DNA of 64,000 nt from Yponomeuta sedellus (lineage: Eukaryota; Arthropoda; Insecta; Lepidoptera; Yponomeutidae): assembly GCA_934045075.1 (NCBI GenBank), contig OW203726.1:18043988-18107987 (forward strand). Direction: 5' to 3'. Below are positions 54,179 through 63,711 of the stretch, piece after piece. The notes under the pieces are model-generated. The model made no database searches. It saw nothing but the letters and a program-made list of their open reading frames with translations, and had not been told where the DNA came from. Within the stretch, counting starts at the first letter, position 1, and each line of letters opens with the position of its first letter. The position numbers were made by a program, and so were the translations under genes.

Positions 54179-54283
54179 TTATATTCTTTTTAATGCACTA
54201 ACCCGTGCTAAGGACAATTTTAAAAACCTATTTAGAGGCTAATTCCGACATGGGTGGAATTTTTAGCCTCTAAATAGGTTTTT
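54179..54283. mobile_element. SINE family A, minimal 105-bp fold-back
   Basis: Flanked by AAAGTCATCCTGTA (54165-54178 and 54284-54297). Left: inverted tail to GAGGCTAATTCC. Right: direct ATGGGTGGAATTTTTAGCC tail. The tRNA block is gone, yet the element has a proper target duplication. Confidence 0.85.
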
Positions 54284-54349
54284 AAAGTCATCCTGTAGTT
54301 TACTCTAAGAGTAAACGTTTATTCTAAGAATAAACTACAGGATGACTTT
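54284..54349. repeat. 66-bp palindrome including the SINE flank
   Basis: AAAGTCATCCTGTAGTTTA (54284-54302) is inverted at 54331-54349, with inner TCTAAGAGTAAACG / CGTTTATTCTAAGA wording. The family A target duplication therefore lies in one arm of a pre-existing palindrome. Confidence 0.8.
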
Positions 54350-54654
54350 ACATAAAACTTATCTCGCCTCTTCTTTTGTTGTGAAAGCAACATTAATCAG
54401 TCTCAGCAAGACTCACACGTCTCAAAAAGTTATTTACCTAACAACAATTTTATTCTTCGAGTGCTCTCCTTAAAATCGTAGACAACGGAGTATTCCACGT
54501 TTCTTTGCACACTTTAGACAAATTCATTTGTTGTGATGACGTGCGCGAATTGTACTTTCTGTTTTGTTCCCGCAACGTGAATTTTATGTTACAACTGTAG
54601 TAATTTACTGTTTCTCGGTTTGTACAAATGGCCGCAATCAATCAATCATCACAA

Positions 54655-54776
54655 TCAGAGGTGTAAGTCTACTATTGGATGTAGGCCTCTCCGAAGACAC
54701 GCCACTGAGCCCGATCTTCGGCTCTTCTCTTCCAGTAACTGCAGCTTTGCGAATGTCGTCGCTCCACCTGGTCACA
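54655..54776 (-). mobile_element. LINE 3' end fragment
   Basis: On the minus strand it has words CAAAGCTGCAGTTACTGGAA and CCGAAGATCGGGCTCAGTGG, encoding EDRAQWRVFGEAYIQ, and a GATTGTGATGATTG tail. Same family as 11330-11435. Confidence 0.6.
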
Positions 54777-54778
54777 TG

Positions 54779-55164
54779 GCATGGGTGGAATTTTCAGCCT
54801 CTTAATAGGTTTTTAAAATTGTCCTTAGTACGGGTTAGTGCATTAAAAATAATATAATCATGTGGGTACAGCGATATCATTCCGATGTAAAAACCTAACT
54901 GCAAAGTAGGTACTCGGGGCTGCAGGTGATGCAAATTACTTCAGCCAGATGTCGCTGCCTGTACGTGATACAGAGAATATTGTAAAGAGGTCCGAAATTT
55001 CACTGATGCCGGTGAGTTGCCCATTAGCTCAGTTGGTAAGAGCGATGGCACGGATAGCCAGAGGTCACGGGTTCGAATCCCGGCATGGGTGGAATTTTCA
55101 GCCTCTAAATAGGTTTTTAAAATTGTCCTTAGCACGGGTTAGTGCATTAAACATAATATAATCC
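54779..55164 (+). mobile_element. SINE family A, tail-head-tail dimer
   Basis: A first tail (54779-54860) ends ATAATCATGTGGGTACAGCG and runs without break into a second full unit: head GGTACTCGGGGCTGCAGG, tRNA-like block 55018-55088, tail to ATAATCCTAC. The first tail belongs to an upstream unit whose body is missing. Confidence 0.85.
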
Positions 55165-55167
55165 TAC

Positions 55168-55420
55168 GCTACGTTTGCCGATTCTCCGTCTCCACTCTAG
55201 AACCAGACTTCTATTTAGTCGTAACGCTCTTGACAGAGCGGTCGAGGTTGTTACGTCGGGGCGGTGGCCTGCCTCACAATCCTCCGCCATTCCTCTCGCA
55301 CCGCCGCAGAACCAGTCTACCCCAACAGCTATCGGTCTTGCTGTAGATATAATCCGCCCACTGCCACTTCAGTTTCCTAATCCGACAAATTGCTTCATTC
55401 TTGATCTACTCTAAGACGTC
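55168..55420 (-). pseudogene. LINE C-terminal fragment
   Basis: On the minus strand it reads RIRKLKWQWADYIYSKTDSC, WGRLVLRR and a degraded GRPPRR block, matching the 'LKWQWAGHIARR...GRPPTRW' tail of non-LTR polymerases. It has one clear frameshift and no 3' UTR. Confidence 0.65.
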
Positions 55421-55615
55421 CTTTTGTGATTGGTATTAGTGGCAATTTAGGTTTTCGTAACTTGACTGTTAAAAAGCCTGTTTTGTGTGTCTGATTACCA
55501 TAGTCCAGGGTTTTCTAGTTTGGCACCAGAGGCCTTGATTACGTGCACCAAATCCTGTAGGAATCCGGACGTTGGCGATTATTGCATTTATTGGACTGTG
55601 GCGATCGAAACAATG
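55421..55615. other. no recognised feature
   Basis: Possibly further LINE coding scrap on the minus strand. Not resolved. Confidence 0.3.
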
Positions 55616-55976
55616 AAGCGCTCGTGGCCTAGGCGAACCGAGTGATTGGAATCAATCACTTGGTTAAGCATCAGCAGGCGCGGTCAGGTACGGGATGGGT
55701 GAGCGTCCCGTGACTACCGCTCTAGTGGCATTTTTCCGAGCGCTTCCGTGCTTCGCAAGGCACGCTAAGCCGTTGGTGCCGGCTGTCATATAATGGCAGT
55801 CGTTAAGCCATGTCAGAGGCCTATGGGCGGCTTGATAACGTCTGACAGTAAGGCCCGCCACTGTCTTACAATCCTCCACCAACCCGGACTTGGCCCCCGT
55901 GGTGGAGTATGGCCTAACCGTCCTGCGATGCAGGAAGAGACCCGTGCCCCAGCAGGGGGGACATACAAGGGTCGAT
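55616..55976 (+). mobile_element. SINE family F (5S-rRNA-like), full length
   Basis: The best copy for the head: AGCGCTCGTGGCCTAGGCG, GAACCGAGTGATTGGAATCA, then GGTTAAGCATCAGCAGGCGC, GGTCAGGTACGGGATGGGTG, AGCG. The spacing and wording follow the 5S rRNA A-box to C-box region. Then the unique body and 3' end GACCCGTGCCCCAGCAG with GGGTCGATAATGAGAGATA. No clear target duplication. Confidence 0.85.
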
Positions 55977-57080
55977 AATGAGAGATAAATACAGAGGCAC
56001 ACTTAGCGGCGGTGTTTAGTAGGTACTTACAGTACATTTGAGTCTTGTTGTTTATACTAGTATCTAATACTTTTGTGCCGGTTCCGGACATTTCATGATA
56101 ACTGTGTTATTATTTTTAACAGTAACATAGAAAAAAAACCACCGCCACTCAACGTGGGCGTTGTGGGATAAGTATAGAAAGAAAAAAATGGTGGAATGGC
56201 TTAGCTGATACGGTAGCTGGAATGAGTTCGTTTCATGCACCAGCCCAGAATTTGCCTCATGAAGTTGTAAAACTAATTCAGAATTTGTCGTTCTATATTA
56301 TATTATTGTATTTCAGAACGTAGTTTATCAAAGAAACCTGCGCGAGAGACGTGGTTTGTAGGCTCTGGGACCCATTTCATAGATTTATAATTCATGGCTT
56401 ACGGCAATTAGATGTATCAAATTATTGAATTATCGTTGTATTGAATGAACATTGAACTTAAGTTTGATTAAATGTCGTCCAAAACCTCTGGAGTACCAGC
56501 GAGCTCACGCTAACTGGCAATTCCTTTTGATAAAATGGCAAAAGTAATTGAGAAACTAAATTTCACAACCAACCCAATGTATTGTAAGAAAACAGTGTGG
56601 GTCGAGCAGGAAGAAGCCCATACGCTCCACAGGCCAGTAAAGTTATGCAAAACATCGACGCTCGGGCAACTCCCAAATGGGAAAGTTCCTTCCAGACGAG
56701 ATGTCGGCGCTTTCCGAATATCAAACGGGCAACAGTCGAAAGCACACTTGAGTACTATTGGATATTATTGAATTCAAAATATTATATTGTGTAAGTTTAA
56801 TAACACGTAACCCGACAATAGTGACTGCTCCTACAACTGCACAAAGTACGTAGCTTAGAAAACAAAGTAATTGGTTTTTGGTGGTGGTGATTGGTGAAAG
56901 AATGTGCCGGAGCGGCATTAGCATTCTGAATGCGATTGCATAGCGGCTGGATAATCCTCTGATTTGGATTTTAATTAAACGCACCAAGTCACTGTTACAT
57001 ATTAAATACTAACCATAGGCTAAGCTCTATATTAATTGCTACTAAAATAACACTGGACCACGTTGTCTGTAAATTAAATA
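55977..57080. other. no recognised gene
   Basis: Overlapping short frames at 56535-56794 on both strands have no domain. Confidence 0.35.
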
Positions 57081-57084
57081 AATA

Positions 57085-57176
57085 AATTGGTACGTACCAA
57101 GGTTCGAACCCACGAACTTTCGAATGAAAATCCGACGTTCTACCGCCACCGCTTTCACAACGACTTGGTCCGTGTA
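57085..57176 (-). mobile_element. tRNA-like sequence, probable SINE head
   Basis: On the minus strand GGTGGCGGTAGAACGTCGGA is an A-box-like start and GTGGGTTCGAACCTTGG a T-arm/B-box. The anticodon stem does not pair properly, so it is not a functional tRNA. Confidence 0.45.
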
Positions 57177-57469
57177 TAAAACTGCCGAGCGCAATTCCTA
57201 AAACAGTTTGGTTAAAGCTTGTTTTTTATGACAACTTTAGTTCTATTCTACCTATCTGTAGGTATATAAAGCAAACGTTGAAGTCGTTCCAGTTTTTATT
57301 ATTATAAAAGATATACAAAATTACAAGTTTTGTGTTTTTTTTAGTTTTGTATCGGTAGTCGGCTTCTCGGGTCAATATTGAAATAAAGGCATATTCAACA
57401 ATTTTAATCGAAGATCATAGCAATATAACTACGGCCATAATAACAACGATAACAGTGATTTTTAAGAGC
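57177..57469. other. no recognised feature
   Basis: A TATATAAAGC word at 57260 might be a TATA box but nothing supports a gene downstream. Confidence 0.3.
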
Positions 57470-57482
57470 TTTCAAAGGGTTT

Positions 57483-57678
57483 ATACTATTATTATTTTTA
57501 ATGCACTAACCCGTGCTAAGGACAAATTTAAAAACCTATTTAGAGGCTAAAAATTTCACCCATGCCGGGATTCAAACCCGCAACCTCTGGCTATCCGTGC
57601 CAGCGCTCTACCAATTGAGCCAATGGGCGACTCACCGGCATCAGTGAAATTTCGATCCTCTTTACACTATTCTCTGTA
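57483..57678 (-). mobile_element. SINE family A
   Basis: Flanked by TTTCAAAGGGTTT (57470-57482 and 57679-57691). Minus copy with full tail and tRNA-like block (GGATTCAAACCC), 5' truncated in the head after TATTCTCTGTA. Confidence 0.9.
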
Positions 57679-57691
57679 TTTCAAAGGGTTT

Positions 57692-58144
57692 GTTAAAATT
57701 TAACTGAATAAAATGAACTATGGGTATTTATGAACAAAAATTTTTTTTTATTACTATTCTGGTAAAGGGTTGAAATTTTGGGTTACCATTGAAGTGCTTG
57801 TAACTAAAATATTTTTCAGGTCGGAAATTTGTTTTCTATTTCAAAAATATACAATAATCATACCATAGTTAGAATTCCGTATTGAATAAGTATACAATAT
57901 TCTACGGATCGTTATTGAGTCTACATTCTTGTGAAACCGTATGTATTCCATGAAGGGTAAACGCTTATTAGCCTCGGATCATCATAAGCTCATGAACAAA
58001 TTGAACTCCGTGATGCTGTCAAATTATTCCTTTCATCTATGACTCATAAACAATAATTACAAGCATGAAAATAATAAAACAAAACACTTTTGTAAAGGCG
58101 CTTGGGCGCTAATTAACCCACTATTGGAATAAAATTCATAAGAT
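57692..58144. other. no recognised feature
   Basis: AT-rich, nothing supported. Confidence 0.4.
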
Positions 58145-58875
58145 ATCTTTTTACTTAGATGTTTTTTTTTAGATGTCATAGTACGTTTTTTTTTCAAAAA
58201 GTAAACATCAAAATCAATTTTTTGAAAATAAAGCCTAGAATGTAGTAATAATATTCTAGGATTTTAAATAGATTTCCGCTAAACATGGCCGTTTTTGGCG
58301 GAAAGTGATTAAAGTTCGTGGTTGTTGATCCTAGGTTCTAGACTGTAGGTTTTAAAAATGGTTGCCACAGTTGTTAAGATTTCTCATGTTCACTTTCAAA
58401 TAATATATGATGGCCTTTTTGCATCCACTTAATGAGATGATTTATACAGCGTCCAGTGGTATCTTCACTCACACTAGAAGGGACCACTCCGACGCTGTAG
58501 TGCCTGGGACATGGTTTTATAGATGGTGTAGGCTTGCCCAGCACCTATACCACCCTGACAGCTTAGTCGGCCTAGCCCACAGGAAAGACTAGTCAATACG
58601 TGCGCAGCCAACCAAGCCGCGGGTTTCCTCACGATGTTTTCCTTCACCGTTAGCGTGTGGTATTGCAACTACAAATTCGCAAATGTACGTAACTTTGAAA
58701 TTAAACAAAGTCATTGGTACATGCCCGCACTCGGGATCGAACCTGGGGCTCTCGCTTGCCAGTCTATAGTTCTTCCCACTGAGCTACCACCGCTCTTTCA
58801 AATAAAAATAAAATCGCATTATAACACAAATTATTATTCTTTTTCCATTGGTGGCGCGGCGCTAGTTAGCACAGC
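58145..58875. mobile_element. fold-back MITE, split by family D
   Basis: Related to 7223-7577. The central TTTCCGCTAAACATGGCCG and GGTTCTAGACTGTAGG words lie left of the insert, and the right end CCATTGGTGGCGCGGCGC lies right of it. The left end is decayed. Confidence 0.7.
58404..58794 (-). mobile_element. SINE family D, full length, nested in MITE
   Basis: Flanked by CTTTCAAATAA (58393-58403 and 58795-58805). Head at the right (GATCGAACC box at 58737-58745), 3' end at the left (TGCATCCACTTAATGAG). Lacks the AGATGGGTGA segment present at 28036. Confidence 0.9.
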
Positions 58876-58906
58876 GAAGCAATTTCACAATACATATTGG
58901 AACCTG

Positions 58907-59585
58907 ACAGCGGCAGTAGCCCAGTGGGTTGAACAATGGACTCGGAAGCGACAACCCAAGTTCGATTCCCAGTGCGGCCATGTGCCAATGACTGTTTTCT
59001 AAGTTATGGACATTTCTGAAGTTTTAGTAGCAATGCCACTCGCTAATGGAGTTCAAATACCTTTAAATGCGCTAGCGCTTGAAATCGCCAATCCACGGTG
59101 GGCATGCGCGGCAATCAAGCCCAAACAGCTAAAAGACACGCTGCAAAGTATCCCTAACGAAAAAAACTGAGCACCTTAATACTTCATCACTACTACATGC
59201 ATTAATTAAACACACACACACACGCACTCACACATACACACACACACAACCACACCAAATTTTAATCCCCTCTTAGTACTAGTAATATTTATTAAATGCA
59301 TAATTATTATTGTCCGTACCATTTTTCGTTTCTTAGCTTAGTTTTTCTTCCAAATTTCATGCATTTGTTTATTTTTTTGTAGAATATCCATGAAACAAAT
59401 CTAATTATGTGATTGTAACCGTATAAAAAAAGCTTGTAATTGGCCTATGTTAAGTCTAATTAATTGTCTACCTAAATTATATTTGCGCTGTGAGCTTCTT
59501 GTGATTAAATAAATAAAAAAAAATACTTTCTCTCTGAGAGAAGGCCTGTACCCTGCAGTGGCATGTTTATAGGTTACATAAAACA
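58907..59585 (+). mobile_element. SINE family E, split by an inserted 3'-UTR-like segment
   Basis: Head at 58912 (AGTAGCCCAGTGGGTTGAAC, GGTTCGATTCC-like box at 58965) and body to about 59130. The 3' end resumes at about 59525 with CTCTCTGAGAGAAGGCC. Between lie a CA microsatellite (59211-59246) and a stretch ending GATTAAATAAATAAAAAA, like a LINE 3' UTR. The duplication boundary at 58982 falls within it. Confidence 0.6.
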
Positions 59586-59589
59586 AAAA

Positions 59590-59645
59590 TATTATGCGAG
59601 AATCGAACTCCCAGCCGCGTCATCGGTAGCCAAGCAACTAACCTC
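59590..59645 (-). mobile_element. tRNA-like fragment
   Basis: On the minus strand GCTGGGAGTTCGATTCTCGC forms a T-arm with the B-box GTTCGATTC, preceded by TTGCTTGGCTACCGATGACG. Likely the head of another SINE. No intact tRNA fold. Confidence 0.4.
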
Positions 59646-59659
59646 AAGACTCTCCTTAA

Positions 59660-59870
59660 ACAACTGCAATGGCGTAATAGCTCACGTGGGTATTAAAAGT
59701 TCGAAGCAGAGTTTCAATAAGAACGGGTTCAACTCCGCGGCAACGCAGGCCGGTCAGCGGGGAAGTTTTAAATTAGTTCTTAACGAAGGCATCGCGCTCT
59801 ACTGTAGACCAACCACTCCACACATCCTAAGCTTAAGGTAGAGGGGGTACAGTTTGTACGAGAGGACAAA
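59660..59870 (+). other. segment with two LSU-rRNA-like signature words
   Basis: CGTAATAGCTCAC (59673-59685) equals the conserved end of the GTPase-centre region of bacterial or organellar 23S-type rRNA. GTACGAGAGGAC (59856-59867) equals the sarcin-ricin loop. They are 170 bases apart here but about 1.5 kb apart in 23S rRNA, so the segment is not colinear with it. The plus frame across it (59563-59841) is not protein-like. Repeated at 62472-62682. Confidence 0.4.
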
Positions 59871-59958
59871 AATAAAAAGCAGCCTTCTAAATACTGATGA
59901 GGCGTTTCAGGGCGCTAACGAGCGCCACCAATGGAGAAAAAAACAAAACTTGTTTTAA

Positions 59959-60359
59959 AAACCTATTACCAACCCACTTTGCAGTTAGGTTTACTTACAA
60001 GACTATATTCTTTTTAATGCACTAGCACGGGTTAGTGTATTAAAAAGAATATAGTCTTGTGGGTACAGCGATATCATTCCGATGTAAAAACCTAACTGCA
60101 AAGTGGGTACTCGGGGCTGCAAGTGATGCAAATTACTTCAGCCAGATGTCGCTGCCTGTACGTAATACAGCGAATATTGTAAAGAGGTTCGAATTTTCAC
60201 TGATGCCGGTGAGTCGCCCATTAGCTCATATGGAAATAGCACGGATAGCCAGAGGTCGCGGGTTCGGGTTCCGGTATGGGTGGCTAAAAATTTAGCCTCT
60301 AAATAGGTTTTTAAAATTGTCCTTAGCAGGGGTTAGTGCATTAGAAAGAATATAATCAT
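59959..60359 (+). mobile_element. SINE family A, head fold-back plus full unit
   Basis: AACTTGTTTTA (59948) and AACTTGTGTTA (60360) flank it, an aged duplication. It begins with inverted head and tail-end words (CCCACTTTGCAGTTAGG, AGACTATATTC), turns at GCACTAGCACGGG, and continues as a direct unit with tail-end, head (60095-60150), tRNA-like block and tail. The tRNA block is degenerate (AGCTCATATGGAAATAGC). Confidence 0.8.
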
Positions 60360-60551
60360 AACTTGTGTTATAATGCGTTTTTATCTAAAAGTGAACATAA
60401 GAAATGTTAACCACTGTGACAACTATTTTTAGTACCTACAGTCTAGAACCTAGAATGTTGATTCTAACACTCTAGATTCTAGACTAAGGACTTTGATTAC
60501 TTTCCGCCGAAAACGGCCGTTTTTAGCGGAAATCGATTAAAATTCTAATCT

Positions 60552-60755
60552 GACGACCTCTGTGGCGTAGCGGTAGCGCGTCTGCCTACCATGCAAGAGG
60601 TCCCGGGTTCAAATCCCGGCTGGGAACAAAAAAAAAGCCCAGGTCTTGGATGTTTACATGTTTGTGATGTCGTTGTTTCTGGTTACCACGACACAGGGTA
60701 TCCTAGTGTGGGTCCAGAAGCAATGTATGTACTTGTATGTAAATGTTATGTTATT
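60552..60755 (+). mobile_element. SINE family B, full length
   Basis: Head GACCTCTGTGGCGTAGCGG, B-box GGTTCAAATCC, an A9 run, GTTTCTGGTTACCACGACAC and 3' end AAATGTTATGTTATT. The reference copy for the family. Confidence 0.9.
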
Positions 60756-61271
60756 AATCATAGCTTCTAGACTGGCAGTTCTAAAAATAGCTGTCACAGT
60801 GGTTAAGATTTCTGATGTTCACTTTTAAGTAAAAACGTATTATACACAAGTTTCTATTTTTTTCCATTGGTGGCGCTAGTTAGCACCCGAAGCACCTTTA
60901 AAGAAAGTGTAATTGGCTAACTTCAGCACTAGGTGGCGCTGATGGCATTCTTTATGGCAGTATGGTGGTGTCTATAGCTACAGAGGAAAAATCATAGGGC
61001 CGCTATAAAACTGATGAGTAATCAGTTAAACAGTCGTCGAGTGTTGAGAATACGAAGACTAAATCTAATAAAATTTCAAAACCTAACTCATTGAACAGTA
61101 ACGTTCCAAACCTTTTCTTTTAAATGTCTAGTACAGTTTTGCCCCGCGGTGTCACCCTAGGTTTATCGATTTTCCCATAGGAATAAGATATTTTCTCGCA
61201 GTAAAACGTAGGCTATGTTTTAATACAAGGTGTTAGTTAACTCGATACCAAATTTTATTAAAATCGCTCCA

Positions 61272-61578
61272 GAGTGCTTAGTGCGAGTTTGACAAATCCA
61301 ATCGAATAACTTTACTACCGCGTTAATCTAGCATTGAGTAGTGGGTATGAGTAAGTTAACCGTTCGAACTGGCAAAACGCTGTCACAGTACAACTCGCAC
61401 TCGCGTTTATTCGTGATTTGGCTGGTAAACGTGTTCACTTCTCAACGTAAACTATTACAAATCGCACTCAGCAATTTTAATTTCCATACTTGTCGCTTGG
61501 TGGCGCTTCCTCGATGCCATAGAAATATGAGTTTACGTTAACGCGATCGAGTAGTTAAAAAACTCGCACTAAGCACTC
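61272..61578 (+). mobile_element. 307-bp MITE, copy 3 of 3
   Basis: Same ends and exact length as 38194-38500. It lies in the part of duplication unit 1 not visible in unit 2. Confidence 0.85.
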
Positions 61579-61793
61579 AGCTGTTTAGACGTGAAGAAGT
61601 AACGAACATACACACTCACAAAGTTAACTTTCTAATATTAGTGTTTAGTGTGATGTGATTGTTTGTGATTAACAGATTATTTAATTTACATACTATTTTA
61701 AAAACCTGGGACTTCCTTTTTGGCACCCTGTCTATTTGAGCTTCCAGTTTTGGGTCAGATCTCAGGTGGATACTGCTCTTTCTGTATACGCAA
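61579..61793. other. no recognised feature
   Basis: AT-rich DNA up to the duplication junction at 61794. Confidence 0.4.
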
Positions 61794-62471
61794 GTGCCAA
61801 TGACTGTTTTCTAAGTTATGGACATTTCTGAAGTTTTAGTAGCAATGCCACTCGCTAATGGAGTTCAAATACCTTTAAATGCGCTAGCGCTTGAAATCGC
61901 CAATCCACGGTGGGCATGCGCGGCAATCAAGCCCAAACAGCTAAAAGACACGCTGCAAAGTATCCCTAACGAAAAAAACTGAGCACCTTAATACTTCATC
62001 ACTACTACATGCATTAATTAAACACACACACACACGCACTCACACATACACACACACACAACCACACCAAATTTTAATCCCCTCTTAGTACTAGTAATAT
62101 TTATTAAATGCATAATTATTATTGTCCGTACCATTTTTCGTTTCTTAGCTTAGTTTTTCTTCCAAATTTCATGCATTTGTTTATTTTTTTGTAGAATATC
62201 CATGAAACAAATCTAATTATGTGATTGTAACCGTATAAAAAAAGCTTGTAATTGGCCTATGTTAAGTCTAATTAATTGTCTACCTAAATTATATTTGCGC
62301 TGTGAGCTTCTTGTGATTAAATAAATAAAAAAAAATACTTTCTCTCTGAGAGAAGGCCTGTACCCTGCAGTGGCATGTTTATAGGTTACATAAAACAAAA
62401 ATATTATGCGAGAATCGAACTCCCAGCCGCGTCATCGGTAGCCAAGCAACTAACCTCAAGACTCTCCTTAA

Positions 62472-62682
62472 ACAACTGCAATGGCGTAATAGCTCACGTG
62501 GGTATTAAAAGTTCGAAGCAGAGTTTCAATAAGAACGGGTTCAACTCCGCGGCAACGCAGGCCGGTCAGCGGGGAAGTTTTAAATTAGTTCTTAACGAAG
62601 GCATCGCGCTCTACTGTAGACCAACCACTCCACACATCCTAAGCTTAAGGTAGAGGGGGTACAGTTTGTACGAGAGGACAAA
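62472..62682 (+). other. rRNA-like signature segment, second copy
   Basis: Same two words as at 59673 and 59856, now at 62485 and 62668, without change. Confidence 0.4.
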
Positions 62683-62708
62683 AATAAAAAGCAGCCTTCT
62701 AAATACTG

Positions 62709-63711
62709 ATGAGGCGTTTCAGGGCGCTAACGAGCGCCACCAATGGAGAAAAAAACAAAACTTGTTTTAAAAACCTATTACCAACCCACTTTGCAGTTAG
62801 GTTTACTTACAAGACTATATTCTTTTTAATGCACTAGCACGGGTTAGTGTATTAAAAAGAATATAGTCTTGTGGGTACAGCGATATCATTCCGATGTAAA
62901 AACCTAACTGCAAAGTGGGTACTCGGGGCTGCAAGTGATGCAAATTACTTCAGCCAGATGTCGCTGCCTGTACGTAATACAGCGAATATTGTAAAGAGGT
63001 TCGAATTTTCACTGATGCCGGTGAGTCGCCCATTAGCTCATATGGAAATAGCACGGATAGCCAGAGGTCGCGGGTTCGGGTTCCGGTATGGGTGGCTAAA
63101 AATTTAGCCTCTAAATAGGTTTTTAAAATTGTCCTTAGCAGGGGTTAGTGCATTAGAAAGAATATAATCATAACTTGTGTTATAATGCGTTTTTATCTAA
63201 AAGTGAACATAAGAAATGTTAACCACTGTGACAACTATTTTTAGTACCTACAGTCTAGAACCTAGAATGTTGATTCTAACACTCTAGATTCTAGACTAAG
63301 GACTTTGATTACTTTCCGCCGAAAACGGCCGTTTTTAGCGGAAATCGATTAAAGTTCTAATCTGACGACCTCTGTGGCGTAGCGGTAGCGCGTCTGCCTA
63401 CCATGCAAGAGGTCCCGGGTTCAAATCCCGGCTGGGAACAAAAAAAAAGCCCAGGTCTTGGATGTTTACATGTTTGTGATGTCGTTGTTTCTGGTTACCA
63501 CGACACAGGGTATCCTAGTGTGGGTCCAGAAGCAATGTATGTACTTGTATGTAAATGTTATGTTATTAATCATAGCTTCTAGACTGGCAGTTCTAAAAAT
63601 AGCTGTCACAGTGGTTAAGATTTCTCATGTTCACTTTTAAGTAAAAACGTATTATACACAAGTTTCTATTTTTTTCCATTGGTGGCGCTAGTTAGCACCC
63701 GAAGCACCTTT
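62709..63711. mobile_element. fold-back MITE with two nested SINEs, second copy
   Basis: Duplicate of 59897-60899 with family A at 62771-63171 and family B at 63364-63567. Differences: GTTCTAATC for ATTCTAATC near 63355 and TCTCATG for TCTGATG near 63626. Confidence 0.8.

Larger units (their letters stand above)
59897..60899. mobile_element. fold-back MITE with two nested SINEs
   Basis: Ends GCGCCACCAATGGAG and CCATTGGTGGCGC. Internal TTTCCGCCGAAAACGGCCG marks the centre. It holds family A at 59959-60359 and family B at 60552-60755. Without them it is about 400 bases, like the 7223 copy. Confidence 0.8.
58982..61793 (+). repeat. unit 1 of a 2812-bp direct tandem duplication
   Basis: Position x in 58982-61075 equals x+2812 in the second copy. 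I saw only three base differences (near 60536, 60814 and 61126) and one 21-base net deletion in unit 2 at about 63888. The last 584 bases (61210-61793) cannot be compared because unit 2 runs off the window. Confidence 0.95.

Noticed and set aside
59563..59841. 92-codon frame repeated at 62375-62653, as a conserved gene
   Set aside because: It recurs only because of the tandem duplication. The protein has no domain and overlaps tRNA-like and rRNA-like words.
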